Numbered from the stretch's first letter, positions 32,763 to 41,408 are shown. The stretch is 64,000 nt of DNA from SLST01 sp046538735 (GCA_046538735.1 JBKHII010000012.1:1-64000), one strand, 5' to 3'. Notes: a model not told the origin generated them from the letters alone. Numbers and translations are program-made.

Positions 32763-33911
32763 CTAGAGGTTCTCGTTGGCCCACTCGGTCAGCTCGGCGT
32801 CGTCGTCCGGCACCGAGATCTCACCGGCGACGATCTGCTCGCGAATCGCGTCGATCTGATCCATGTACGGGGAAACGAGATCCTCGTTGTACTCGTTCAC
32901 CGCGACGCCCACGCCGCCGTCCGCGACCCCGAACGTCCGAACCCCGCCTTCGAGCTCGCCGTCGTTCGTGATGAAGTCGCTCCCGACCTCGAACACCGAC
33001 CGATCCACGCGCTTGAGCATTGAGGTGAGGATGTGCTCGGCGAGCGCCTGCTCCTCTGTGCTGTCGCTCTCGGCCAGAATCAAGCCCTGATCGGAGTCAA
33101 CTCCGATTACCCAACGATCCGCATCGGCGGCGGCGCTGAAGAGGCCGCTTCCCGAAGCTCCCGCAGCATGGTAAACGACGAACGCGCCCCGATCGTAGAA
33201 GTTGCTCGCGATGCTCGAAGCAGTCTGCGGGTCGCTGAACGCCGTGGGATCCTGCCCGATGTACTGCCCGAAGAGCATGTCGGGATCGCGCAGGCTCTCG
33301 TTCGTCCACATCGCGCCTGCGAAGAACCCGCCGTGGAACTTGTGAATGAGCGGAATGTCCATGCCGCCGAGGAAGCCGATCGGCGAGCCGGCAGCGTTGT
33401 CCGCCACGAACAGGCCGGTCAGCGCGCCAACGAGGAACGAACCTTCGTGCTCGGCGAACGTGATCGACGTCACGTTGGGCAGGTCCACCGTTGTGTCGAT
33501 GATGCCGAATTCGGTCTCGGGGAAGTCTTCCGCGACCGTAGAAAGCGAATCGGTGAACGCGAACCCTACGCCGAAAATCAGGTCGTACCCGTCCTCGGCG
33601 AGCACACGAAGCAGCTGTTCGCGATCCTGTCCGCCTGCCTGCGGCTCGAGGTAGGTCAGCTCGATCTCGGAACCGAAGTCGACATCGTCCGGATCGTCCA
33701 CGATGTAGCCGTTGAACTCCTCCGCGAGCATCGTCAGACCGCGGTAGGCGCTGTCGTTGAAACTGTTGTCGCCGCGACCACCAACGTCGAACACGATGCC
33801 GATGCGGTAGTCGGGCTCCGCCTCGGCCGCCTCGCCCTCGTCCCGGGCGCACGACGCCAGAGCACCGAGCAGCAGGAGCGCGGCCAGGAGAGCAATGATT
33901 GAGCGCTTCAT
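32763..33911 (-). CDS. BMP/PnrA-type nucleoside-binding lipoprotein
   Basis: The 382-residue product has a lipoprotein signal with lipobox ALASC and the BMP-family fold. YRIGIVFDVGGRGDNSFNDSAYRG is the typical first strand and binding loop (key part GGRGDNSFND), followed by IFGVGFAFTD, FGIIDTTVD and SFLVGALTGLFVAD. The related Treponema PnrA binds purine nucleosides. The ATG at 33911 is chosen for its GGGAGG ribosome site; the longer frame runs into the promoter. It heads the transporter operon, and its 46-base leader can fold around the ribosome site. Confidence 0.9.
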   Translation of the reverse strand: MKRSIIALLAALLLLGALASCARDEGEAAEAEPDYRIGIVFDVGGRGDNSFNDSAYRGLTMLAEEFNGYIVDDPDDVDFGSEIELTYLEPQAGGQDREQLLRVLAEDGYDLIFGVGFAFTDSLSTVAEDFPETEFGIIDTTVDLPNVTSITFAEHEGSFLVGALTGLFVADNAAGSPIGFLGGMDIPLIHKFHGGFFAGAMWTNESLRDPDMLFGQYIGQDPTAFSDPQTASSIASNFYDRGAFVVYHAAGASGSGLFSAAADADRWVIGVDSDQGLILAESDSTEEQALAEHILTSMLKRVDRSVFEVGSDFITNDGELEGGVRTFGVADGGVGVAVNEYNEDLVSPYMDQIDAIREQIVAGEISVPDDDAELTEWANENL

Positions 33912-33912
33912 G

Positions 33913-33952
33913 ATTTCCTCCCTTGGAAATTGGGGGACGTCCGCAACGGACG
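33913..33952 (-). promoter_or_regulatory. Structured leader of the nucleoside-binding lipoprotein gene
   Basis: Two perfect stem-loops lie in the predicted leader. ATTTCC (6-nt loop AAGGGA) GGAAAT at 33913-33930 encloses the Shine-Dalgarno sequence. CGTCCG-TTG-CGGACG at 33938-33952 lies at the 5' end. The first could hold back translation initiation. No known riboswitch consensus is recognised. Confidence 0.5.
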
Positions 33953-33963
33953 GCCTCTCGTTC

Positions 33964-33992
33964 ACGGTACTCCTGCCGAATTGCACTGTCAA
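33964..33992 (-). promoter_or_regulatory. Promoter of the nucleoside transporter operon (TTGACA-N17-TACCGT)
   Basis: A perfect TTGACA (33987-33992, minus strand) is 17 bases from TACCGT (33964-33969), a weak -10. Transcription would start near 33957. The -35 overlaps no other gene except the last bases before the TK-like stop at 34000. Confidence 0.6.
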
Positions 33993-33999
33993 GAAACCA

Positions 34000-35118
34000 T
34001 TACAGAACATCAGTTCGTTTGTTGTCGGCCAGGCGTCTGCGCAGGTAGTCGAGGTCGAGATCGAGCGTGGAGGCGAGATCCCGAACCTGCGTCGCCGACA
34101 GCAGGTTGAGCTCCACGAAGAGATAGACGATCGCGCGCTCGGCGATGCAATCGACCTTCAGCGCGTTCAGATGGAGACCGTCGGCGGCACCGTATCTCAG
34201 ATGGAAATCGGCGTGAAGCTTGGATCCTTCGATCGAGCCTCGGACTCGCTCGAGCTCCTCGCGCAGCGGCCCGATGTTGCCGCGGCTCGCCTCCTCGCCG
34301 AGCGGTTTGAGCACGAGGTAGGTGTACTCCTTCCCGGGCAGGAAGTGGTGCTCGTCGCACCGTGTGCAATAGTTCGGTTCCCGCGGATCCTCCTTCTCCG
34401 TATCGCCGCCGATGATGATCAGCGGATCGAAGTAGAGCGCGGGGCACTCGGTGCCGCTCACCCGGTAGTACCGGTACGTATAGAAGCTGTCCGTCATGCA
34501 CGACTCATGCTCGCAGTACGCGGTCAGCGGGAAGACGTCCGTAGAGAGCTCGAGCAGCAGTCGTGCGGTCGCGTTGAAGATCTCGCGGCGGAAGTTGAGG
34601 ATCAGCGTGGGGAAGATGAACACGAGCCCTCGTTCTCTGCTCTCGCGGTTCACGACGTAGGCTATGCGCTCGTCGTAGAACGATGCTTCGTCGATGATCC
34701 ACGTGCCATGGCCGGGGTGATCGGCGATGAGCTGCTCGAGATCGAAGCTCGTACCGATCCGAGCGATGTTGTCGCCACACCGCTCGTATCCGCCACGGTA
34801 CGCGAGCGCGTCGTCCGGATACTCGGTGAAGCGCGACGCATCGAGACGAGAGCGCACGACGAATACGCGTCTGCGGTCGGCACCGGCGGTCTGCGTACGT
34901 TCGGAAAGCGCGTCGGACTTCTGGAGAACGACCCGCGAATCGCGCCATACGCGAGACGAATACTCGGTCTTGCCCGATCCCATGGGCCCGATAACGAGGA
35001 TGCGCCGCGCCGGACGCCCGAAGTCGAAGTGGTTGAACGCGTGATGGATGCGAAACTCGGGGAATCCCAGGCTCTTCAGGAAGTCGACGGTGTCCCGGTC
35101 GTGCACGGCGTGGTCCAT
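34000..35118 (-). CDS. Divergent thymidine-kinase-like P-loop protein
   Basis: A 372-residue P-loop protein that follows the order of type II thymidine kinases. It has Walker A GPMGSGKTEYS (about residue 44-54), the acid motif TWIIDEASFYDE (about 140), a DVFPLTAYCEHESC segment where kinases have a zinc-binding Cys pair, a lasso-like YYRVSGTECP, IIIGGDTEKEDP, and a second Cys pair CTRC. The extra 100 C-terminal residues are not seen in ordinary thymidine kinases of about 200 residues. It may be a nucleoside kinase or a relative with another substrate. The nucleoside importer operon begins just downstream. A TATAAA box lies 5 bases before the ATG. Confidence 0.65.
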   Translation of the reverse strand: MDHAVHDRDTVDFLKSLGFPEFRIHHAFNHFDFGRPARRILVIGPMGSGKTEYSSRVWRDSRVVLQKSDALSERTQTAGADRRRVFVVRSRLDASRFTEYPDDALAYRGGYERCGDNIARIGTSFDLEQLIADHPGHGTWIIDEASFYDERIAYVVNRESRERGLVFIFPTLILNFRREIFNATARLLLELSTDVFPLTAYCEHESCMTDSFYTYRYYRVSGTECPALYFDPLIIIGGDTEKEDPREPNYCTRCDEHHFLPGKEYTYLVLKPLGEEASRGNIGPLREELERVRGSIEGSKLHADFHLRYGAADGLHLNALKVDCIAERAIVYLFVELNLLSATQVRDLASTLDLDLDYLRRRLADNKRTDVL

Positions 35119-35123
35119 GAGGC

Positions 35124-35153
35124 TTTATACCGCGGGTCCGCGAAGACGGACAA
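35124..35153 (-). promoter_or_regulatory. Promoter of the TK-like gene (TTGTCC-N18-TATAAA)
   Basis: TATAAA (35124-35129, minus strand) ends 5 bases before the ATG; TTGTCC (35148-35153) is 18 bases upstream. It implies a leaderless transcript. Confidence 0.5.
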
Positions 35154-35182
35154 GCGCGCCGCCCGGCGGACGGGCTCCTCGC

Positions 35183-35211
35183 TTGACGCACCCTCCTCCG
35201 CATGGGACGAT
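35183..35211 (+). promoter_or_regulatory. otsAB promoter candidate (TTGACG-N17-GACGAT)
   Basis: TTGACG (35183-35188) is a strong -35; GACGAT (35206-35211) is a weak -10 but has the exact 17-base spacing and ends 6 bases before the ATG at 35218. Confidence 0.45.
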
Positions 35212-35217
35212 GACGCT

Positions 35218-37401
35218 ATGGGCAAAATGGTTATCGCTTCCAACCGGATGTCCACGTCCGTCTCCCGCGGAGCGCGTGGCTTCGAGTACACCCCGAGCGT
35301 TGGAGGGCTCGCGACCGGTCTCTCGTCGCTTCACGAGCAGGAGGACAGTCTGTGGATCGGCTGGAGCGGTCTACCGTCCGACACGTTGACGGACGATGAG
35401 CGCTCGGAGATCGCCTCAACGCTCCAGCGCGAGCACAAGAGCATTCCCGTCGATCTGTCCACGGACGACCTCGACCGCTTCTACTACGGATTCTGCAACA
35501 ACATCGTCTGGCCGCTCTTTCACTACTTCCCTACCTACGTCACCTACGAGGATAACCTGTGGGAATCGTACCGCGAGGTGAATGAGCGCTACTTCGAGCG
35601 TGTCCGTCAGTTTCTCGAGCCCGGCGACGTCGTATGGGTCCACGACTACCAGCTCATGTTGCTCCCCGCGCTCGTCAAACAGCACCAGCCGGACGCGCAG
35701 GTCGGATTCTTCCTGCACATCCCGTTCCCCTCGTACGAAGTCTTCCGCCTGCTTCCGTGGCGCGAGGACGTGCTCCGCGGGCTGCTCGGCGCCGATCTGA
35801 TCGGCTTCCACACGTACGACTACGCGCGGCACTTCCTCTCGAGCGTTCGTCGGCTCCTCGGATACGATCACGACCTTGCGAGCGTGAAGTACGAGAACCG
35901 GCTCGTACGCGTGGACGTCTTCCCGATGGGCATCGACTACGAGAAGTACGCCGGGGCCGCGGAGCTTCCTGAAGTCAAGAAACAGATCGACGAGGTACGC
36001 GCGGACCGCCCCGCCGAGAAACTCATCCTCTCGGTCGACCGTCTCGACTACACGAAGGGCATCCCCCAGCGGCTGCGATCCTACGAGCGTTTCCTCGAGA
36101 AGAACCCCGACTACCTCGGCAAGGTGAGCATGGTCATCATCGTGGCTCCTTCTCGCACCGCCGTACCGCAGTATCAGGAGCTCAAGCGCGAGGTGAACGA
36201 GCTCGTCAGCCTCATCAACGGGCGGTTCTCCAGCATCTCGTGGACGCCCATTCACTACTTCTACCGGACGTTCCCCTTCGAGCACCTCTCCGCGCTCTAC
36301 ACGGAGGCAGACGTGCTGCTCGTCACCGCGTTGCGCGACGGCATGAATCTGATTGCGAAGGAGTACATCGCGGCGAAGCGCGACGCTCCGGGGGTGGTCG
36401 TCGTGAGCGAGACGGCCGGCGTCGCTCGAGAGCTCTCCGAGGCGATCGTCGTCAATCCCAGCAGCGTCGAGGACATCGCGGACGGGCTCGCCACCGCGCT
36501 CAACATGCCGCGCGACGAACAGCTCGCGCGCAACAAGCGCATGCAGGCGCGTCTCGAGCGTTACGACATCCACTACTGGGCGCGGGACTTCGTGACGAAG
36601 CTCGCAGCCTCGGTAGAGCATCAGCAGAGCTTTCTGGGCATGCGCCTCGCGCGATCGACCCGGCGGCGAGTGATGGAGCGATACGCCGCCGCCCGCAAGC
36701 GACTCATCTTCCTCGACTACGACGGAACGCTCCTTGCCTACATGGACAATCCCGATCGGGCCGTCCCCGATGAGGAGCTCAGGCGGCTGCTGTCCACGCT
36801 CTCGTCAGACCCGAAGAACGAGGTCGTCCTCGTGAGCAGCAGGGGCCGGGACTTCATGAACCGCTATCTCGGCGACCTGAAACTCGCTTTGATCGCGAGT
36901 CACGGTGTGTGGATCCGCCGGGACAGCGCCGCATGGCACGAGCTCGTCCCTGTTGACGAGGGGTGGAAGGACGAGCTGCGGCCTGTGATGGAGCTCCACG
37001 CGGACCGTACGCCGGGCAGCCGGTTCGAAGAGAAGGAGTACGGTCTCGCGTGGCACTATCGCGGGAGCGAACCGGACCTTGCCTTCATTCGCGTGGCCGA
37101 GCTTCGCGACGCGCTCTTGAGCATAACGTCCAACCACAATCTGACCATCTTCGAGGGCAACCGCGTCCTCGAGGTGAAGAGCTCGCTCGCGAGCAAGGCG
37201 CAGGCCGCGGCGGTATGGCACGAGAACGGTGACTACGACTTCGTGCTCGCCGCGGGCGACGATCAGACGGACGAAGAGCTCTTCGCGTCGCTTCCCGAGA
37301 GCGCGCATACGATTCGCATCGGGCTCGGGCCTACGAACGCGAGCTACTTCCTCGAGAACCCCACGGAGCTGCGGGCTTTCCTGCGCGAGCTCAGCGGCTG
37401 A
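35218..37401 (+). CDS. Bifunctional trehalose-6-phosphate synthase/trehalose phosphatase
   Basis: The 727-residue protein fuses OtsA and OtsB. The GT20 synthase half (about 1-470) joins glucose from a nucleotide sugar to glucose-6-phosphate; it shows IASNRMSTSV, the PSVGGLATGL glycine loop, WVHDYQLMLLPAL, FFLHIPFPS, GFHTYDYARHF and the RLDYTKGIPQRL donor motif. The HAD phosphatase half (about 490-727) has LIFLDYDGTLLAY with the nucleophile Asp, LVSSRGRDF and LAAGDDQTDEELF, and would release trehalose. Trehalose serves as osmolyte or stress protectant. The longer frame upstream mirrors the TK-like gene and is not used. A TTGACG-N17-GACGAT promoter 6 bases before the ATG supports the start. Confidence 0.93.
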   Translation: MGKMVIASNRMSTSVSRGARGFEYTPSVGGLATGLSSLHEQEDSLWIGWSGLPSDTLTDDERSEIASTLQREHKSIPVDLSTDDLDRFYYGFCNNIVWPLFHYFPTYVTYEDNLWESYREVNERYFERVRQFLEPGDVVWVHDYQLMLLPALVKQHQPDAQVGFFLHIPFPSYEVFRLLPWREDVLRGLLGADLIGFHTYDYARHFLSSVRRLLGYDHDLASVKYENRLVRVDVFPMGIDYEKYAGAAELPEVKKQIDEVRADRPAEKLILSVDRLDYTKGIPQRLRSYERFLEKNPDYLGKVSMVIIVAPSRTAVPQYQELKREVNELVSLINGRFSSISWTPIHYFYRTFPFEHLSALYTEADVLLVTALRDGMNLIAKEYIAAKRDAPGVVVVSETAGVARELSEAIVVNPSSVEDIADGLATALNMPRDEQLARNKRMQARLERYDIHYWARDFVTKLAASVEHQQSFLGMRLARSTRRRVMERYAAARKRLIFLDYDGTLLAYMDNPDRAVPDEELRRLLSTLSSDPKNEVVLVSSRGRDFMNRYLGDLKLALIASHGVWIRRDSAAWHELVPVDEGWKDELRPVMELHADRTPGSRFEEKEYGLAWHYRGSEPDLAFIRVAELRDALLSITSNHNLTIFEGNRVLEVKSSLASKAQAAAVWHENGDYDFVLAAGDDQTDEELFASLPESAHTIRIGLGPTNASYFLENPTELRAFLRELSG

Positions 37402-37424
37402 CCTCTCTCAGCGGCTGACGGGCT

Positions 37425-38150
37425 TCAGCGGGTCGCGTCCAGAACGGGATTGCGAAGCACTCCGATTTCGGAGATCTCCACCTCCACTACGTCTCCGTGC
37501 GAGATCGGGCCCACCCCGGAGGGCGTTCCGGTCAGCACGACGTCGCCGGGATACAGAGTGAAGTTGCGACTGATGAAGCCGATCGTCTCGGCGACGGAGA
37601 AGATCATGTGCTTCGTGTTGGAGTGCTGAACCGTCTCTCCATTGAGCCGACAGCTGATCTCCAGGTTCTGAACGTTCGCGATCCGGTCCGTGGGGACGAT
37701 CACCGGACCGATCGGGGCGAACGTGTCGAAGCTCTTACCGCGGAACCAGCCCGACCGGTCGCCGTTCTGGATGTTCCGCTGACTGACGTCGTTCATGCAA
37801 GTGAATCCGAAGACGTAGTCGAGCGCCTCGTCTGCCTCCACGTTCGAGCACTCGCGGCCGATGATCAGGCCGAGCTCGGCCTCATGATCGGTGCGCGGCT
37901 TCTCGAAACCGTAGCCGGCGACGATTCGGGGAATCACGATCGGTTCTCCGGGGCCCACGAGCGAGCTTGGAAGCTTCGGGAATAGCACCGGCTCGGACGG
38001 CTCGTCGTGCGTGAACCCCTGGACGCGCACCGACTCGCTTTCCGCGATGTGATCGCGATAGTTCAGCCCGAGCGCGATGACCTTGCTCGGAGCGACCGTG
38101 TAGGTCTCGTTTCCCCCGGCGACGGGCAGCTCGATCGCACGCGCGCTCAA
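37425..38150 (-). CDS. Fumarylacetoacetate hydrolase family protein
   Basis: A 241-residue member of the FAH superfamily, which cleaves C-C bonds or decarboxylates/isomerises keto acids with a divalent metal. The motifs are ALGLNYRDHIAES, PVLFPKLPSSLVGPGEPI, HEAELGLIIG with the metal-binding ExE, CMNDVSQRNIQ, RGKSFDTFAPIGP and VVLTGTPSGVGP. The substrate cannot be fixed. Translation begins at TTG, overlapping the stop of the upstream small gene as TTGA, so expression is coupled to it. It converges on otsAB. Confidence 0.87.
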   Translation of the reverse strand: MSARAIELPVAGGNETYTVAPSKVIALGLNYRDHIAESESVRVQGFTHDEPSEPVLFPKLPSSLVGPGEPIVIPRIVAGYGFEKPRTDHEAELGLIIGRECSNVEADEALDYVFGFTCMNDVSQRNIQNGDRSGWFRGKSFDTFAPIGPVIVPTDRIANVQNLEISCRLNGETVQHSNTKHMIFSVAETIGFISRNFTLYPGDVVLTGTPSGVGPISHGDVVEVEISEIGVLRNPVLDATR

Positions 38151-38464
38151 TCGGTCCCCGATCTCGGATCATCCGCCGACGCGTCATCCCCGTCGATTTC
38201 CGCGATACCGGCGTACGCGAACAGCTCGCACTGAATCCAGATGAAGTTCTCGTTCTCCGAGGGAACGAGAAAGCGGGCACTCTCGGTCTCGTCGCCGTCC
38301 TTGGTGAACACGGTCACCTTCTCCACCGCGAGCACCGGGTAGCGCTTGCCACCCTTGAAGAGCTTCGCCATACCAATGTATGCGCTCGACATGTGCGGAA
38401 AGAAGTCCTGAAACGCCTTCTTCAGATCATCCTTTACCCTTACGTAGAAGACACCAGTCTGCAT
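38147..38464 (-). CDS. Small protein of unknown function
   Basis: A 105-residue acidic-ended protein starting MQTGVFYVRV. The ATG at 38464 has AAGGAG 5 bases upstream. A longer frame adds an acidic glycine-rich stretch (NGDDDSGGGEGEV) that could be a real extension from the GTG at 38548, but the ribosome site argues against it. The core contains DLKKAFQDFFPHMSS, FKGGKRYPVLAVEKVTVFTKDG and FIWIQCELFAYAG; I recognise no family. It is coupled to the FAH gene and divergent from the decarboxylase. Confidence 0.6.
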   Translation of the reverse strand: MQTGVFYVRVKDDLKKAFQDFFPHMSSAYIGMAKLFKGGKRYPVLAVEKVTVFTKDGDETESARFLVPSENENFIWIQCELFAYAGIAEIDGDDASADDPRSGTD

Positions 38465-38634
38465 AACTTCTCCTTCGCCGCCGCCACTATCGTCGTCACC
38501 GTTCACAACGGGCTCGTTGTCGTACTCCACGGGCACCACCCTTTTCACTATGTTGCGTCTGATGCACCTGATCGCTACTCTACCACAGCTCGAACCGTCA
38601 CGAGAATAGGCGACCGGCGCGTCAAGGAGGCACA

Positions 38635-39810
38635 ATGGCTGCGTACCGCTTTCCAATCGACCGCTTCGGCGGAGACCGGCGACTCGACCGCGTCAGACGC
38701 GAGTCTGCGGACCGATCCACGCCCTGTCTCTACGTGGACCTGGACATCGTCGCCTCGCAGTACGACCGGATGCGCGTCGGGCTCCCCTTCGCGGACGTGT
38801 TCTATGCGGTGAAGGCGAATCCGATGCCCGAGGTACTGACGCTGCTCGCCGAAGGCGGCTCGGGGTTCGACGTCGCATCCCGCTACGAGCTCGACCTCGT
38901 TCTCTCACTCGGCGTCTCACCCGATCGAATCAGTTTCGGCAACACGATCAAGAAGCGAGCGGACATCGCCTATGCGTACGAGCGGGGGGTACGGCTCTTC
39001 GCGTGCGACGCCTACGACGACGTGCTCAATCTCGCAACGCACGCCCCGGGCGCGAAGGTCTTCTTCCGGGTCTTCACCCAGGGAACGGGCTCCGACTGGC
39101 CCCTCTCGCGGAAGTTCGGCGCTCACCCGGACATGATCCTGGAGATGGCGCTCCTCGCCGCCGAGCGCGACCTGGTGCCGTACGGCATCTCGTTCCATGT
39201 CGGCAGCCAGCAACGCGACATCGGAGAGTGGGACGACGCGCTCGCGCGCACGAAGCTTCTCTTCGAAGTGCTTGCCGAGCACGGAGTCGAGCTCGCGATG
39301 GTGAATCTCGGCGGCGGCTTCCCCGCAGATTACATGGACCCCGCGCAACCCTTCGAAATCTACGCGCAGGAGATCACGCGCTTCCTCGAGAACCGTTTCG
39401 GCCGGTCGTTGCCGCGCGTTCTCGTGGAACCCGGGCGCTACCTCGTGGGCGACGCAGGCGTCATCGTCTCAGAGGTCGTGCTTGCAACCCGCAAGGCGCG
39501 CAATAACCTCCACCGATGGGTCTACGCGGACGTCGGGCTCTTCGGCGGGCTCATCGAAACGATCGGCGAGGCGATCAAGTATCCGATCTACTTCGACCGG
39601 CAAGGCGAGGCGGAGGAGATCATCCTCGCCGGGCCCACGTGCGACAGCATGGATATCCTCTACGAGGACCACAAGTGCACGATGCCCACGGGGACGAAGA
39701 CCGGCGACCGCCTCTACATCTTCGCGACGGGAGCGTACACGCACACGTACAGCTCCGTCGCGTTCAACGGCTTTCCGCCGCTTCCGGCCGTGGCGTTGAG
39801 CCGCGGATAG
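38635..39810 (+). CDS. Type III PLP-dependent ornithine/lysine-type decarboxylase
   Basis: The 391-residue protein is an alanine-racemase-fold decarboxylase. Lys60 in FYAVKANP binds PLP, SFHVGSQQRD carries the His stacking on the cofactor, NLGGGFP is the phosphate loop, VEPGRYLVGDAG contributes a further contact, and the C-terminal GPTCDSMD supplies the catalytic Cys and Asp across the dimer. FATGAYTHTYSSVAFNG follows near the end. It should make a polyamine such as putrescine or cadaverine from a basic amino acid; ornithine versus lysine cannot be decided by eye. AAGGAGG lies 5 bases before the ATG. Confidence 0.87.
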   Translation: MAAYRFPIDRFGGDRRLDRVRRESADRSTPCLYVDLDIVASQYDRMRVGLPFADVFYAVKANPMPEVLTLLAEGGSGFDVASRYELDLVLSLGVSPDRISFGNTIKKRADIAYAYERGVRLFACDAYDDVLNLATHAPGAKVFFRVFTQGTGSDWPLSRKFGAHPDMILEMALLAAERDLVPYGISFHVGSQQRDIGEWDDALARTKLLFEVLAEHGVELAMVNLGGGFPADYMDPAQPFEIYAQEITRFLENRFGRSLPRVLVEPGRYLVGDAGVIVSEVVLATRKARNNLHRWVYADVGLFGGLIETIGEAIKYPIYFDRQGEAEEIILAGPTCDSMDILYEDHKCTMPTGTKTGDRLYIFATGAYTHTYSSVAFNGFPPLPAVALSRG

Positions 39811-39813
39811 CGC

Positions 39814-40626
39814 TCAGCCGAGCGCAACGTCCAGCGTCATCATCACCGCGAACCCCACGAGCGTGAACACCGTCGCGATGTCCGTGTTCTTCGCAAGCTG
39901 CGACTCGGGGATCAGCTCCTCAATCACCACGAAGAGCATTGCGCCGGCCGCGAAGGCGAGCGCGTACGGAAGCAGCGGCCGGACAACGATCACGGCGAGC
40001 GCTCCGAGGACGCCCGCAACCGGCTCGACCGCGCCCGAGAGCTGCCCGTACCAGAACGCCTTCCGGGTGCGCATCCCTTCGCGCCGCAGCGGGACGGAGA
40101 CGCTCGTGCCCTCCGGGAAGTTCTGAATCCCGATCCCGATCGCGAGCGCGATCGCACCGCCGAGTGTCGCCTGCGGGACGTCGCTCGCCAGGGCGCCGAA
40201 CGCCACGCCCACGGCCAGACCTTCCGGAATGTTGTGCAGCGTGATCGCGAGCACGAGCAGGACACTTCGCTTCCACGTCGTGCTGACACCCTCGGCCTCC
40301 TCCGTCGGATACCCGATGTGAAGGTGCGGCAGCACCTTATCGACCGCCAGGAGGAAGGCACCTCCGGCGAGGAAACCGATCACCGGCGGCAACCATACGA
40401 TCCCTCCCTGCTCCTCGACCATTGCGATCGCCGGAGCGAGGAGCGACCAGAAGCTCGCCGCGATCATGACGCCCGCGGCAAACCCCATCATCGCATCAAG
40501 CACCTTCCGATCCACGCTCTTGAACAGGAACACGAGCCCGGCGCCCGCGGCGGTCAGCCCCCACGTGAACAGGGTCGCAAGAAGCGCCTGCACGACCGGA
40601 GCGAGCCCGGCAAACCAATCCATCAT
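39814..40626 (-). CDS. ZIP-family divalent metal transporter
   Basis: The 270-residue protein has eight predicted transmembrane helices and the ZIP signature: LAITLHNIPEGLAVGVAFG in helix IV, with the metal-binding HNxPEG, and IGIGIQNFPEGTSVS in helix V, with NxPEG. A histidine pair (LPHLHIGYP) lies in the cytoplasmic loop before helix IV. It imports zinc or related cations. The ATG at 40626 overlaps the rhomboid stop as ATGA and has GGGGAGG 6 bases upstream; the longer frame is rejected. Confidence 0.88.
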   Translation of the reverse strand: MMDWFAGLAPVVQALLATLFTWGLTAAGAGLVFLFKSVDRKVLDAMMGFAAGVMIAASFWSLLAPAIAMVEEQGGIVWLPPVIGFLAGGAFLLAVDKVLPHLHIGYPTEEAEGVSTTWKRSVLLVLAITLHNIPEGLAVGVAFGALASDVPQATLGGAIALAIGIGIQNFPEGTSVSVPLRREGMRTRKAFWYGQLSGAVEPVAGVLGALAVIVVRPLLPYALAFAAGAMLFVVIEELIPESQLAKNTDIATVFTLVGFAVMMTLDVALG

Positions 40627-41402
40627 CGAACACCTCCCCGGCTCCCGCCCGATCGCCGACGCCCCCGCGGTCGCCCGATCGCGAACAACCAGATGAGAAT
40701 TGCCCCGGCAATGAACCCACCGATATGCGCCGCGTACGCAACGCCGCCTGCCTGCGAGCCTGCGCCGAACGCACCCACTCCGCTGATCAACTGGAACGCG
40801 AACCAGAGGACGATCGCGAACCATGCCGGTACCGACATCAGGATGCGCAGCAGGATCACGCGGACGCGCTTGCGCGGAAAGAGGAGCAGATACGCGCCAA
40901 GTACCGCGGATACCGCCCCCGAGGCTCCGAGCATCGGCGTGGTCGTGCTGCCTCCGAGCGCGTACGTCGCAAAGACGTGCGAGAGCGTCGCGATTGCACC
41001 GCAGAGCAGGTAGAAGAGCGCGAACCGCACGTGCCCGACCCGATCCTCAACGTTGTCCCCGAAGATCCAGAGGTAGAGCATGTTCCCGACGATGTGCGCG
41101 AATCCCCCGTGCATGAACATGCTCGTGATGAGCGTGATGTAGACCGTGATCGGGGTAGGCCCGAGTCCTGGAACGCGATACCGACTTCCGGTAACCGGAT
41201 CCGAGTAGACACGGCCCTCGGTGATGAGATCGCGACCCGTCACGATTTCCTCAGGGACCGCCGAGTACGAGTAGGTGAATTCCGCGTTCGCGCCGAACTG
41301 CTGCAGGAACGCGAAGACCACTACATTGACCAGCAGAAAGGCGTATGTCACGTACGGCACCGTCGTGCGGTCTCGATTGTCGTCGCCAATCGGCAGAATC
41401 AT
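40623..41402 (-). CDS. Rhomboid-family intramembrane serine protease
   Basis: A 259-residue membrane protein with six or seven helices. The catalytic Ser sits in LGASGAVSAVLG and the His in YAAHIGGFIAGA; the HGGFAHIVGNMLYLWIFGDNVED segment is the family's HxxxxxNxxxL region. Rhomboids cleave transmembrane substrates within the bilayer. The 60-residue luminal-type loop after the first helix is longer than average. A TTGAGC-N17-TAGACT promoter ends 6 bases before the ATG. The ZIP transporter gene is coupled downstream. Confidence 0.9.
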   Translation of the reverse strand: MILPIGDDNRDRTTVPYVTYAFLLVNVVVFAFLQQFGANAEFTYSYSAVPEEIVTGRDLITEGRVYSDPVTGSRYRVPGLGPTPITVYITLITSMFMHGGFAHIVGNMLYLWIFGDNVEDRVGHVRFALFYLLCGAIATLSHVFATYALGGSTTTPMLGASGAVSAVLGAYLLLFPRKRVRVILLRILMSVPAWFAIVLWFAFQLISGVGAFGAGSQAGGVAYAAHIGGFIAGAILIWLFAIGRPRGRRRSGGSRGGVR

Positions 41403-41408
41403 GCAGCC

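Noticed and set aside
33913..33992. Purine riboswitch before the nucleoside-binding lipoprotein gene
   Set aside because: The leader is only about 46 bases and lacks the three-way junction and conserved loops of known purine-type riboswitches.
33895..35217. Upstream part of the long plus-strand frame leading into otsAB
   Set aside because: It is the mirror of the thymidine-kinase-like gene. The trehalose synthase fold begins at the ATG at 35218, just after a promoter-like site.
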